Origin: Bidens hawaiensis
Taxonomy: Eukaryota; Streptophyta; Magnoliopsida; Asterales; Asteraceae
Assembly (NCBI GenBank): GCA_021521415.1
Contig: JAIQDT010000186.1
Span: 1,216,001 to 1,280,000 of the forward strand
Length of the DNA: 64,000 nucleotides
Direction of reading: 5' to 3'
Position numbers and translations under genes: made by a program
Notes under the pieces: model-generated
Database searches by the model: none
What the model was told of the DNA's origin: nothing
The model's input: the letters and a program-made list of their open reading frames with translations, nothing else
Shown here: positions 1-11,525 of the stretch, in pieces
Layout: every line of letters starts with the position of its first letter
Position numbering within the stretch: position 1 is the first letter of the stretch

Positions 1-3000
1 GAGTTTAATAGCAAATCTGAGTATAAAATTATGTTTCATGTTTAGGCACATATTTGTCAGGAAATTTAAATGAAGTTTTATTGTATTAATTGAAGATAAA
101 TGTAATAACTAAAATATGGTAGGGTTCATGGTCTGCGACATATTGTAGTTTGCCTCCAGCGACCTTTCAGTTGATCCTTAGGCAACGTTCATTCTATCGA
201 TCTCCTACCTTTAATTGCAATGAATATGTCATCAATTGAATTGAAGGGTTATCATACCTAATGAAATGAATGATACAACATATCATACTAGATACAAATT
301 TGTTCTTCACCAAAGGTAGAAGAATGCGGTGTTGGCATCTTTACGAAGTTTGTCAATTTGATTTTCTATTGTTACTGTAATCTTTTAATTTAAATGAGAT
401 TGATTTGTTTTGATTTTGTCTAGGTAATCAAACCAATTCAATCTTAATAAACTAGGCTTGAATTTTTGCTCAGGTTTGCTTGTGTATACTGGATACACGT
501 GACACGATAACCATCATTAAAACACAACTAATGGTGGTTGTTTTATGTCAAAATCTAACGAAGGAGCTGTTACTGATGTTTCCGTTTTTATTTTCTGCTC
601 GGTTTGTATCAATTTGGTTTAGTTTTATCAATTTTTGGTTTCGGTTTGGTTTTAATTTTTTTGTGTTTCTCCATTATTTTGATTTTGATTTTTCCCTGTT
701 TTTGTTGAATTTCATATTAAGTCGCTTGTGTTCTTGGGCTTGTTTTGGTAAGACATTTTTCAGTGTTGGTTTCGTTTAAGTTTTTTTGGTTTCGTGTTTT
801 TTAAGTTACGTTTCAGTTTTGATTCAGTTTATTCGTTGTTGGTTTCGGTACGGTTTTCATTATTTTAGTCTCATTTTGGTTCGTTTCAGTTTATTCAATT
901 GTTTAGATTCATTTTGGTTTGGTTTCGGTTTTCGGTATTCTTTATGTTTTGGTTTCAATTGGGTTCGGTTTTTTGTTTAGGTCTTGATTCGCTTCCTGTT
1001 GGAATCAACGACATGTTGGTTTAAGTTAGTTCAAGAAAGGACAATTGCATTCCTCCATAATAATCTGTGACCACCATGTGTTTTAGTTTGTTTCGTTTCG
1101 TTTGATCTTCATATACTTGTGTTTGATTTATATATGAAATTGAATAAGCTAGTTTGTAAAGTTTACTAATATGATATGTTGCAGAGTTTTTGCATAATAA
1201 TTCATTTAAGCTCACGAGCCAGCTCTAGCTCGTTTAAGGCCACCTCTGTTTGAGTTTTTAGCGAGCAGATCGTGAGTACCTCGCGAGCGGCTTAGGTGAT
1301 ATACACCCCTATTGACTATGAGCACTTGTGCAGGTTAGTTCTTGGAAAATGATGCTATTATTGAACCTTGCTCATTTGATAGTTTTCACAGATTGTTACA
1401 TCAGCATTAATAATGTGGAAAGGGCTAATGTGCACGACTGGTTGTGCACCAGTTGTGCTATCTGTAAGTGTGGAGGTTGGCTTCAAAAGGGCAAATGAAC
1501 AGTTACATGTCTAGACTATTGTTTACATTAGTTATTTAAGAGAGATTTATATTTGAAGTTATAACTTGCACAGTGATATTCTATTTTTTCACATAAGGAA
1601 CCAATTCGTGACGGAGATATAGTGGTATTCAATTGAAGGTGGAAAGCTTATGAGGTTAATCCTGGTGATTTAAGGTAAATACTCTTTCTTTAATCTTTGT
1701 TTTGGGTTGTTTAAATCAGAAGCTTCAGTTTGGTTGATGTTTGATGAAACTAAGATTAATACGCTATGATGACTCAGTTTTGTAACGTGAATTATTGATT
1801 AATTCTTTTTAGTTGATTTGGGTTATGAAATTCATCATCCATCACTATTAAGGTAAGTATTTCGTCTCTTTTATGTTGATTAGGTTACATATTTCATCAT
1901 CAAATCAAAATCCCTAAAGGACTTCTTGAATATCGGGTATCAAATGTGATTTAGGTTTTCTGATTATTAAGGTTTCAAATGATGTGCCCTAAATTGATTA
2001 TCAAGAGACATGTGGAATTCTAGGATTTAGTAATTGGTTTGTTACTTCTGCAAAGAAAGATTTAAACTTGGAAATTTAGTTAATTTACTTTTGTGTTTTG
2101 CAAAATTATGCAGTCTGGTGCTTTGTATTGAATGTAGTATTGACAAAGAATTATGTTACTTTTGTGTGCATCAGATCTTCAGAAATCAACTACGTGCGGA
2201 CTGGGACATCAACCTCATCTTATCGGATTGGAACATCATTTGACAAGTACATGCATGAAACCGTAAAAAAAGGTATGTTATTGTTGTTATAATTTTGTAG
2301 GGGTGTTCTTCCGGTAGATTGGGTTATTGTGTTTCATATTGGAACCAACCGATCTGTATGGTTGTCGGATAAATCGGGTTTGGGAACTTAGGTTATCAGG
2401 TAGACTTCACTGAAATAAATTGTTATATTCATATCTTAAATTAGATATCATTTAAATCACTAAATATATAACATACCTTATTTTCAAATTCTTTTTAGCT
2501 TAGTCTATCAAAGATTTAACTTACATTGTATAACTAATTTATTATGTAACGGGCCATGCCAGGTCATAACAAGTCGAGCTCCATGTCACGTATGATTAAT
2601 AGTGAACATATATAGTTTTATTAGCAATAGATTTGTTTGGGATCAAACTGGTCATTAGCAGCATCTGATACTTTACTTCGGGTATTATTATTTGCCTTCA
2701 GATACATACTTATTTACTTTTAAATGCATTGTATCGGTGAAAAATGATGTTTTATATATTTTTTTGCCACATAATTGCAAGAGCCAAATGGTTATTTCTT
2801 TTCAGACTTGGAGATGATAATATGGACTTACCCAACTTTAGGTAGTCTTGCATATGTAAGTATACTTTCTTGATTTGGGTCAAACAAACAAACCATATTT
2901 AATTCAAGAGTAATTTAGTCAATTTAGATTTTAGACTGAATTTTGTTCAGATAATACATTCTACACAAGCTTTGACTTCAATCAAACTATTTGATTATTT

Positions 3001-4257
3001 CAACTCAAAATTTTTATTGTGACCAAAACACCCCTTTTTGGTTTACAACAGCTTTTTACGATCAAATGATCAATACTTTTAACCTTAAATTTGTAATTAT
3101 TAATAGTGGTAGATCCACTTTGAACTTGCAAACCATACCCAATACATGTGCAACCATTACTTTTGACTTGGTAATACAAATTTTGTGAAATGCCTTAACT
3201 ATTATCTTTGTTTGTGGTTTAATATAGTAATTGTATGTGTTTGAGGAAGTGTTTATGGCTCTTCTTCATTAATAACTGTTTTGGATAAAAATCAGCTAAG
3301 GATAATGTATCCAATCCGTAAAAGTGAGGTCTAGTGCTATGCCAATAACAATGATTATGTGAATGAAAATGGAGTGAACACCGAGATTTGTTGCGAGGAA
3401 AAACCCTTTCATCTTTTTCAGATCAAAAGAAAAAAACCCCGGGTGATGACAACTCGTCGATCACCAATTTATTAATATCAAAAAAGGGTTACAATGGTTG
3501 TGGAGATTAGATTGATGTTACAGTAGTAGCTAACGTGTATAGAGAGAATAGTGAGTTCTGCCCTAAGAGTGTGTGAGTATAAGTGATATATCTAATCGAT
3601 CATATCTCGATGTTTATAAAGAAAATAAACACAAAAATAAGTCCTATCTATCCGCCACTATTCCACTACTCTTCCAACGTTCCTTGACCACGTGCTGGTA
3701 GCTTCCAGTAGCGAAATTTAAGGTGGACCAAGTCACATAGCCGTTACTTTTGTTGAACAATAACCTACACACATGAAACAATTGTTAATTATATTAACCT
3801 CTGAGAATCCTTGATCTTCGACATGGTTCTGGAGCTCTTCGGGAGGATACTGATCCAGACATATCTTCAATGATAATATATCCTCAGCAGAGAAAATATC
3901 AGTCCTAACAATAACTAATTCATAATTTTTGTGTATGCAGATTTCTAGTTCATTGTGGTTCTGTAGCACTACTTTCCTATGTATATATTTGCAGAGAAAT
4001 AGATTTGCTAAACTTGGTAGCAAAGTAATCCTTGCAGCAATTGTTTATTTTTAAAATAATGTAATTGAAAACAGTTTACATTTAGAATTGAAACATTGCA
4101 AAGAAACATTAATTTTGACTGTTCTTTTGTCTTTCACATTTCAGTTATTATTGGTAATAGTTTTCTTAGGAATAAATAAATAAAAAAGAATAGGAGCTCT
4201 AGCCAACTTTAGAGAAAGTTGGATAGGATAGAATCGTGTCGCTCAACAAACACATAC
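1..4257. other. AT-rich intergenic DNA without a supportable gene
   Basis: I see no gene here. Open frames are all shorter than 100 codons, show no recognisable motif and do not connect across plausible splice sites. Notable sub-regions are a T/G-rich tract near 600-985, a GAGCTC/GAGC-rich patch near 1210-1300 resembling a common degenerate plant repeat, and a segment near 3370-3700 with the look of decayed retroelement DNA. A minus-strand open frame at 3733-4023 (96 codons) has no family I recognise. Confidence 0.6.
590..985. repeat. T/G-rich low-complexity tract of GGTTTCGGTTT-like words
   Basis: The plus strand repeats degenerate words such as GGTTTCGGTTTGG, TTTGGTTTCG and CGGTTTTCGG for about 400 bp, with very few A or C bases. 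Such TTCGGTTT tracts are common in decayed plant transposons. The two short open frames over it encode only Phe/Ser/Leu-rich low-complexity peptides and are not genes. Confidence 0.6.
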
Positions 4258-4711
4258 ACGTAATGATACGCAGCAACGCACGCGGGTTGAAGAAACACTA
4301 ATCGACCCCGAGTAGATTATGGATAATCTGGGGGTTAAGTAATGTTTCCCACGAGGGTTAGGTCCGGCAAAGAAGGATGTTCTTCAGATGACCTGCAAAA
4401 CAGACACCGTGAGCTCGTCACTGAGAGGGGGGGGGGGTTCCTCCTTGTGACCACTCTCCGGCGTGAGAATCAGACTAGATTGCTACGTAATGATACGCAG
4501 CAACGCACGCGTGTTGAAGAAACACTAATCGACCCCGAGTAGATTATGGATAATCTGGGGGTTAAGTAATGTTTCCCACGAGGGTTAGGTCCGGCAAAGA
4601 AGGATATTCTTCAGATGACCTGCAAAACAGACACCGTGAGCTCGTCACTGAGAGGGGGGGTTCCTCCTTGTGACCACCCTCCAGCGTGAGAATCAGACTA
4701 GATTGCTCTGA
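4258..4711. repeat. 227-bp tandem duplication across the left LTR/flank junction
   Basis: Two copies start at 4258 and 4485 (offset 227 bp). Each contains about 30 bp of flanking DNA beginning ACGTAATGATACGC and then the first part of the Tat LTR beginning TGAAGAAACAC. The first copy retains the intact target site CGGGT before the LTR. The second has CGTGT at the same place and runs on into the complete LTR. The G-run near the start of each copy differs in length. Because host flank plus LTR start is duplicated, this must post-date insertion. Confidence 0.9.
4283..4287. repeat. Target-site duplication CGGGT, left copy
   Basis: CGGGT immediately precedes the first LTR start (TGAAGAAAC at 4288). 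The matching copy follows the right LTR at 16706-16710. Five base pairs is the usual length for Ty3/gypsy integration. Confidence 0.9.
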
Positions 4712-5459
4712 ATATAAGTGTATATTGAGAGAAATAGCTAGTGAAGGTAAAATACCAGATGATCCTACCGTTCCAAGGTGTTGAGTATTTATAGCCGAAG
4801 GTAGGTTTCCAAGCAGGTACAACCAGCTGTATAATATTCCTGTTCTACCAACTATGGGCTACGCACGTGCCATGCTGGTTGGTGGGTAGGCAGCGGCTGA
4901 TAGTGACCAGGCCGGCTGTGTACTATTCCTTTTCCACCAATTGCAGGCTATGTGCGTGCCACGACAAGGGTTGGTGAGTAGGCAGCGGCTAATAGTGACA
5001 AACAGTACTAGAGCATGCTCCTCGTACTGTTGTCGGTGAGCTGTCACCCTGTGATTGGTTCATGGGCTGCTTTGGTCAGATCTTGTCCATTTTGTCCATA
5101 CCTTGGCAGGTATAGTACAAAAGATCTTTCAGAAGCATACGGACTGACTTATTTGGGCGGGAGTATTCCCGCCTTGCTCATTCCTTCAGGTGACACTGAA
5201 TTATTTAGTGCCTTGTGCGTGTAACCTTGCTATTAGTGCGGGTAGCCTTCCCTGATGGCTTGTATCCGCAGCTGCGGGGACAGGCGGGGTACTTCACCAT
5301 TGGGAGGCTTTCCCTGCGGGAACAGCTGGCGTACTACGCGTAAGGTCTTCATCTCTGAGCATGGTGGGTCCTGCGGAACCAGTTGGTCCTTGCGCAAACG
5401 TCCCTCTTCAAGGTGAGTCTTGCGGGTCCAACTGGGCTCTGCTGGGACCTACCTCTTCA
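4515..5459 (-). repeat. 3' LTR of the Tat element
   Basis: This stretch starts TGAAGAAACAC and ends CTCTTCA on the plus strand and matches 15768-16705 almost throughout. Main differences are an extra ~16 bp around 4990-5005, G-run length, and scattered substitutions. A partial extra copy of its start lies at 4288-4484. It contains the inverted repeat GGCGGGAGTATTCCCGCC at about 5156-5173 and a minus-strand TATA-like CTATAAATA near 4785-4794. Confidence 0.93.
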
Positions 5460-5472
5460 AGCCCCCCAGTCC
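5460..5472 (-). other. Polypurine tract of the Tat element
   Basis: Just inside the 3' LTR the plus strand reads AGCCCCCCAGT, i.e. a G-rich ACTGGGGGGCT on the coding (minus) strand abutting the LTR. This is the expected place and composition for the plus-strand primer. Confidence 0.7.
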
Positions 5473-5850
5473 AATGTTCTTCTCATGAATTGTTAATGAG
5501 GTGAACTTTGGACTTAATCAAGGGGTTTTGAAAAGGATTTAGTTTTAAGGTTGTCCGTGGGGATTCTTCCCGCGGTTTCCCTAATGTCACGCAGAAATTC
5601 CCGACTTTTCTGCTTGATCTTTGGGTATGATGCGGGTAGGTGTGTAACCTCCTCGCAAGTCAGGAGCGTCGAGTTTCATTTGTGTAGATTCTCCACGAGG
5701 TTTCGGTAGTTTTAAACATAGTGATCAATTATGTTAAAGAACCAATTCCATCCTGGAGCTTCAAACAATCTAGTTCTCAACGTTCCCGCTATGCGGGGAT
5801 GTTATTTCCCTTTCCGCAAGCATGGCCCAGAAGATCCTTCTTGGTTTCAA

Positions 5851-6044
5851 TTCCCTGCGAGTGCTAAGTATGTGAAGGGTTTCGCCTTGACACTGTACCC
5901 GCACTCGTCTTATAGTTATCTTACTTCCAAGGTATTCTTGGCGTCCATTCCCTGCGGGTGCTAAGTATGTGAAGGGTTTTGCCTTGACACTGTACTCGCA
6001 CCTGTCTTATAGTTACTTGGTTGCCAAGGTAAGGGGTATAGTCC
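5851..6044. repeat. Two 97-bp direct repeats in the Tat 3' spacer
   Basis: Units begin TTCCCTGCG at 5851 and 5948. Both contain GTGCTAAGTATGTGAAGGG and CCTTGACACTGTAC followed by a GTCTTATAGTTA box. They differ by a handful of substitutions. They lie about 330-520 bp upstream of the antisense-gene TATA box. Confidence 0.85.
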
Positions 6045-6207
6045 CGCTTACTTTTGAATCTTTTTTGAATCTTTTTGAAATTCGAAGAGTTGGTGAAAGG
6101 ATAAGAACAGTCCAAACTGTTGAAACGTCGTCCGACGGTTTCTTCTGACAGTGTCAGGACGTGCAGGAAGTTATGGCGACGTGACAGTATATGGTCATTC
6201 CAGACGC

Positions 6208-6272
6208 TTTTTCAGGCGCGTGGGCACGATTTTTCGGGCGCGTGGGTGCGGATTTTACGGCGCGCGTCCCGT
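6208..6272. repeat. GC-rich direct repeats upstream of antisense-gene TATA box
   Basis: GGCGCGTGGGCACG, GGCGCGTGGGTGCG and GGCGCGCGTCCCG follow one another at about 24-bp spacing, separated by T-rich linkers. Placement about 105-170 bp upstream of the TATA box makes them candidate promoter elements. That role is inference. Confidence 0.6.
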
Positions 6273-6374
6273 CAACAGCTGTTGCCAACTTGTTTTTTCC
6301 ACGTGTCATAGTTTCATTGCACCAGCTCTTTTCTCTCTTCTCCGCATTAAATTCATCGCATTCATTGCGATGAG

Positions 6375-6382
6375 TATATAAA
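6375..6382 (+). promoter_or_regulatory. TATA box of the antisense gene
   Basis: TATATAAA followed by a purine-rich stretch and a pyrimidine-rich CTTCTTTCTTCTTC leader lies 120 bp upstream of the ATG at 6502. It is the best TATA match in the region and points away from the retrotransposon's own direction of transcription. Confidence 0.75.
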
Positions 6383-6501
6383 GGGGGAGAGGGTTCACGG
6401 TAATCCACACTTTCACTTCTTTCTTCTTCTTCTAAGCGATTTCCGGCGAATACTAACTTTCTATCGAGCATTCTCCGGAAATCGTTCTTTACCTCCAAAA
6501 C

Positions 6502-9500
6502 ATGTCTACTCATGATCCAGAAGCTACCGTCGAGGAGTCTGACTTGTATGTCGAGAACCCGACGTCTACGTCCGATAAGGACGATAAGAGTACTGCTGGC
6601 GAATGCCAGTGTGCTCTTCCCATCGAGCTTTACCGGTACATCGTCCGGAAGTTCATGCTCGAGCCGTTCGAGCCTGAGTTTCCGGAGCCACACCAGACGG
6701 TGTACGATGCCCCCAAGGTCAAAATAGGGGTATATGCCGCCTTCTTCGTCTATGGGAATCTTAGGTTCCCGTTGACGAAGTTTGTATACCGTGTTTTGGA
6801 TAGACACGGTATGCACCTGACGGAGGTACACCCAATGGCGATCGCCAAGATCCGCCATTTTGAGTGGGTGTGCCTCATTCTTGGAGTGGATCCCCACGTC
6901 GACCGCCTGATGACCTTCTACTCCTGGAGGTGCATCCAAGGCTGGTACACCCTGGTCACCCAGATCAAGGGTTTGAAGATCTGCGCTACCGAGCGCAGTC
7001 TTCGGTCTTGGAAGCGGGAGTTCTTTTACATCTCTGCCCGTGTCGTCCTTATAGCGATGACATTTAAGAACGGGAGAGCTCTCCCCAGCCTTCACGCCTC
7101 CAACTACCAGGAGGCGGAATGGTTCTCCAAGATTTCCCGGATCCAGAATCCGGTTTACCGCTTTCCGGAGTCCGGGATGGTGATGCTCGGTATGAGCAGG
7201 GTGTGGAAGGATGCTGGGGCGGATGCGCCACAAATTCCCATCGTACTGAATACGGTTTGAACTTTATCCCTTACGGTATGCTCCGTCTTCCTTGTTGATT
7301 TAAGGTTTTTTCTAACTGTTTTTCTTTTTATTTCAGAGGGAAATGACTTGCAGTCCCTCCTGCATCCGCGGGAAGCTGACGGTCCCGCTCGACGAGAACG
7401 AGTTGCCCATCCTTGCGCAGACTGCGGATCGGTTTGTGGAGGCCTACCCGCCAGGCCACGAAATACTGAGCGCCACGCGGCCAGGTAAAAGACTATTTAA
7501 CCCTCACCCTCTGAATGCTGAAACCTCTGCTGGAATTCCTCTAATCTTGTCTTCTGATGAGGAATCCGTAGATGGTCCTTTTCTTGCGCGGAAGAAGAAG
7601 GCTGCTGGCGGGAAGGGCAAGGCGAAGGTAGCCTCCACTGCTGACCAGGTGAACCGGTCTGAGTCGGAGACCGAGAGTGAAGAGGCGGCGGGGAACCCGG
7701 GTGGTGTTGAGACCACTGCTCTGGAGGTTGAAACGGCTGTCACCTCCGAGCAGCTCAGGACCACAACGGTGACCGGTACGAAGAGGCCGGCTCCATCGGG
7801 TTCGTCCCCGCCCGTTCGCACCTTCAAGCTCAAAAGGACCCGTAAGTATACTTCCTTTATCTTAACTGCATAACTTTCCGCCATTATACTTATATATCTT
7901 CTTTGTGCAGGTGTGGATGCTACCGCATTCCAGGGTGGAGCGGGGAGGAGCACCTCCGGACCCATGACGGTAGGTTTGGTCAACCTACCTGAGGCGATGA
8001 CCCAGACGACTGCGCCTGCCTCAATTGGTTCAGTTGCTCACCCGGTTGAGCCAACTGTTCCAACTGTGACGACGTCTCCGCCGGCTGTCAGTGCCATATT
8101 CACTGATTCCTTCACTGAGCCGGCGGTGAGTGTTTCTGTGGATTCTTCCACAGCCGCGGCCGCGGTTGTGAGTTCACCTCCGGTGAGTTCACCTCCATTG
8201 GTTTCTACCACGGCGGCCTCCTCTATGCCTCCTCCGGCGCCGGCGACTACGGCCGGTCCTTCAGGTATGTCCGGGGTTGGGGCGTCAAGCCAATCTTTGC
8301 CTCCTTCCCATCTGTCTGACCTCTTGGATGGATATCCGTTAGGTTCGGGTGATGGGTTTGGCGGCTACAGGCCTGTCGTCGACCCTACAGGTGCGTAGGG
8401 TTATTTTGGCCTTTTATTATTTTATTTTATATATTTTTTTTATCATCTTTTCCTAACTGCTTTTTGCTTTTGCAGTGTCGGATTCCAATGAAGTGTATGT
8501 TCCACGATGGAACATCCGCCGAGGAACAACCCTTCAGACGCCTGTGGAATGCGTCGAGTGGGCGCGCCACGCCGCCCCAAGTGGGGCGCTGGGGGAAGCA
8601 ATGTCAAGCTACCAGGAGGGTAGGTTGACAAATGAGCTCCGCATTCTCGTAGCCCGGATGCAGCCGCGCGTCGAGCTGCTTTGTCGTGAAAACGACAAGT
8701 TAAAGGCAGCTCGTAACCAAGAAGTAGCTCAGGCGCGGGCTGTCCGGGAGGAGAACAGGAGGCTCTCCGCCGTTGCTGCGGAGAAGGAGAAGGCCTTCAA
8801 GGCCCTTGAGGTTGAAGTTCAGGCTCGTCTCGAGGCCCGTTCCAAGGCCGCTTAAGTTGTTAATGAACAGCTTTGGTTGGCTAAGGAAACTGCACGGAAC
8901 GCAACCGAGAGGGCCACCAAGGCTGAAGCTGCTGCTGAGCCTCTACGCATCGAGAATGAGGAACTTAAAGCCAAATTAGAGAGGCTCCAGCAGGCTCATG
9001 ATGCCTTGGCCATGGAAGATGCCAAGAAGCTCCAAGAGATCTTGGACCAGAGAGGGGTGCTTGACCACACTGAGCGTAAGCTAAAGGGCGTCTTAGAGGC
9101 TGCAGCCAAAGATGTGTTGCTTGCCAACCTTACAAAGAACGAAGCCGAACGCGCCCGTAATGAAGCTCAAGCTGCCCTCCAGGAGGCTCTGGTTACCAAG
9201 GAATGGCTTCTCCGAGAAGCGTTGTCTCAGGTATGCGCAGTTTCACAATTTCTTTACGCTTTTCCTTAGAAGAGTTTTTGATATACTTCTGTTTTTTAGG
9301 TTGTGCATCGGGTGTTCACGAACAAATCATATGACGATGCGATGAGCGCAGCCCTCAACGCTTCTCATGAGGATGGGGAAAAGGCTGGCTTCCTGCTTGG
9401 TCTAGGGTTTGTTGAACAAGGCATTCCGCCTTCCAACTTCCCTCTTTACAATGTGGATACTGAAGCTGCGTATGACCAAGCAGTGAATCAGTATGCCGCC

Positions 9501-9635
9501 TTCCCGCATCCGGTGGCGGAGAAGGTAAACGAGATTGCTGCTGCTGATGATGGGCTAGCTATCCTCAAAGCTTTCCTTGAACCGCCACACTCTACTGATG
9601 GTGCGGGTCCAAGTGGGAGTGGTCCTGAAGCTTGA
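6502..9635 (+). pseudogene. Antisense accessory gene of Tat element ('putative gypsy type transposon' domain), one nonsense mutation
   Basis: I deduce five exons with phase-consistent GT-AG introns: 6502-7254, 7337-7841, 7911-8390, 8476-9230 and 9300-9635, about 942 codons. Exon 1 holds the plant 'putative gypsy type transposon' (Transposase_28-like) domain, seen in LPLTKFVYRVLDRHG, then RHFEWVCLILGV and the FYSWRCIQGWYT segment. Exons 2-3 encode an acidic Ser/Thr/Pro-rich linker with a basic KRKR-like patch. Exon 4 encodes a long charged coiled coil; exon 5 a conserved-looking C-terminal domain. An in-frame TAA at 8853-8855 interrupts the coiled coil and could come from CAA by one C-to-T change. 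Exon 1's donor (GTTTGA at 7255) is weak. Function is unknown; such genes occur antisense in Tat elements of several plants. Confidence 0.8.
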
Positions 9636-9743
9636 TACTTTAGATCCCTTTCCACCATTAGAGTAGATTTTTATGTTTGTAGACTTCTAATCTTGTATGC
9701 GGGTATGTACCCAGCAATTCTTGTAATGTTTGAATGTTGATGG

Positions 9744-9749
9744 AATAAA
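9744..9749 (+). terminator. Poly(A) signal of the antisense gene
   Basis: AATAAA lies 109 bp after the stop codon at 9635 in a T-rich context with TTGTAATGTTTG upstream, as expected for a plant 3' end. It supports independent plus-strand transcription. Confidence 0.6.
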
Positions 9750-9822
9750 AATTATTTGTTAATGTCTTGCCTTGTTTATTTCGCTCATATTTTGTTTTAA
9801 CTTAGCAATTTCTTTAGTACTT

Positions 9823-10150
9823 AGATAAGTTAACTTTTCAACGTGGCAGATAATAAGTTAAAGTTTTGCTTCCTCTTTCGTGATTGTGCAGATAAGACCG
9901 TCACTTTCACTTAGTAGGATGGCTAAACTTTACCTATATCTGACCTGCGTGGAAGTTTTCCTCATCTTTTCCTTTGAAATTTTCTAAGTGTTTTGAATAA
10001 GTTAACCTTTCGACGCGCGGTTGCCAATAGGTCAATGTTCAGTTTCCTCTATCATGATTGTGCGGGTAGGACCGTCACTTTCATTTATTGGGATGACCAA
10101 ACTTCACCTATAGCTGACCTGCGTGAAGGTTTTCCTTAGAAATTTTTACC
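9823..10150. repeat. Two ~172-bp direct repeats between antisense gene and integrase
   Basis: AAGTTAAC boxes at 9827 and 9999 open two related units that share TTTCCTCT, GATTGTGC, ACCGTCACTTTCA and CTGACCTGCGTG. Divergence is clearly higher than in the 97-bp repeats. They fill the gap between the 3' ends of the two convergent genes. Confidence 0.75.
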
Positions 10151-10346
10151 GTTTTATGTGTTTATGCGGGTTTTGCCGCCTTCCACACGCAACGACTTAC
10201 TTCTTCCCATATTTATGCGGTGAATACCGGCATATCAGCGTGGGAAGTTCATAAGTATAAAGGTAAGGCTATCAACACAATGTGAAAGGAGAATCATTTC
10301 CATTAGAAGTGGCTCTAGGCCTTTTCTTTACAAGTTTGGAATTGAT

Positions 10347-11425
10347 CTACATGTAACATTTGCGTAATTGAGCTCCGTTCCATGTTCTTGGGATAGGAGT
10401 GCCATCGAGCCTTTCGAGCCGGTATGCGCCTTTTCCCAAAACTTCTTTGATAATGTACGGTCCTTCCCAGACCGGTGCCAGTTTTCCTGAGCGCTCTTGG
10501 TTTGAAGCCTCGTTGTTACGCAATATGTAGTCTCCTACATTGAAGTTGCAGAGTTTTACCCGCGTGTTGTAGTACTTTTGCATTTGTCGCTTGTAGTTTT
10601 CTCCACGCGCTGCGGCTAAGTCTCTGCGTTCCTCGGTTAGCATAAGGTCTAACCGTCTTTCCGCATCATTGTCTTCTGGCTGAATCAAGACCCTTGGTGA
10701 GGGCAAACCAATTTCGACTGGGACCATGGCTTCAGTGCCATAAGTGAGGCTGAACGGGGTTTCTCCCGTACTGGCCTTTTTCAGCGTTTTGTTTGCCCAA
10801 AGAACGTGTGGAACTTCGTCTACCCAGCCGGATCTGTGTTCCAGGAGTCTTTTCTTTATGCCTTCGACGATGCTTTTATTTGCTCTTTCCACCTCACCGT
10901 TACCTTGCGGGTGTGCCACTGAGGTAAAGGTGTGGGTGATTTGAAGTTCTTCTAGCCACTTTTGTAGCTTCTTGTCAGCAAAGTTGGTGCCGTTATCACT
11001 CACCAAAGTCTGTGGAAGTCCAAAACGAAAAATAATAAATTCCCAAATAAATTTTTTAATATGTTTTGCAGTTGTTTGGGCTAAGGGTTTTGCTTCTATC
11101 CACTTGGTGAAGTAGTCGATGGCTACCACTAGGAACTGAACGTTTCCTGCTGCTGTAGGAAATGGGCCTGTCACATCGATGGCCCACTTCTGAAATGGCC
11201 ATGAAGAGGTGACTGGAACAAGTTCATTCTTCGGGCGATGCGTGTTGGGTGCATAGAGCTGGCAAGACCTACACTTTCTGATGTATGTCAGCGCATCCGT
11301 ATGCATCCCCCGCCAAAAGTATCCCGCGTTGTTTAGCTTAGCTACAACAGCGCGTGGACCTGCGTGTACTCCACAGATGCCTTCATGTACTTCCCTTAGG
11401 AGGTAGTCAGCATCTTGGTTGCCCA
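10347..11425 (-). pseudogene. Tat integrase
   Basis: About 359 codons remain open. The zinc-binding HHCC region begins with HEGICGVHAG and ends CRSCQL. The catalytic core shows AIDVTGPFP (first Asp), VSDNGTNF (second Asp) and GNGEVERANKS (Glu). The C-terminal part includes GDYILR and EGPYIIKEVLGKGAYRL, typical of plant Ty3/gypsy integrases, and ends with a stop at 10347. All three catalytic residues are present, so this domain alone looks intact. It is separated from the upstream RNase H by stops in frame between about 11430 and 11528. Integrase inserts the cDNA into chromosomes. Confidence 0.9.
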
Positions 11426-11525
11426 CGCATCTTAAGAGTGGGCCAAGAAAGTTACGTCTGTAAAGGATGTCATCGATGAGTTGATAGTTTAATGCTTTAC
11501 GGCGTATTTTTCATGCCTGTGTTTT

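Larger units (their letters stand above)
5473..6374. other. Spacer between Tat 3' LTR and antisense-gene promoter
   Basis: No gene is visible. The stretch holds two 97-bp direct repeats (5851-6044) and, closer to the TATA box, a GC-rich run of related ~24-bp words near 6208-6272. It would contain the upstream regulatory region of the plus-strand gene starting at 6502 and the 3' untranslated region of the minus-strand retrotransposon RNA. Confidence 0.6.

Noticed and set aside
480..980. Two plus-strand open frames of 99 and 64 codons
   Set aside because: They translate a T/G-rich low-complexity tract into Phe/Ser/Leu-rich peptide with no motif.
1210..1310. GAGCTC-rich patch ending ACACCCCTA considered as a transposon end
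   Set aside because: Only one end is visible; a matching TAGGGGTGT start upstream was not found.
2287..2400. TAGGGGTGTTC-like sequence near 2297 considered as a hAT-type TIR
   Set aside because: I could not find a matching inverted end or target-site duplication in the window.
3370..3720. Segment with AGGAAAAACCC and AAAAACCCCGGG words considered as a solo LTR
   Set aside because: No TG...CA ends, target-site duplication or second copy in the window supports it.
3733..4023. 96-codon minus-strand open frame
   Set aside because: No recognisable family, no promoter or splice context; treated as chance.
6154..7233. Long minus-strand open frame (359 codons) under the antisense gene's first exon
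   Set aside because: It is the exact complement of exon 1, shows no family motif, and the plus-strand frame has a recognisable domain; it is a coding shadow.
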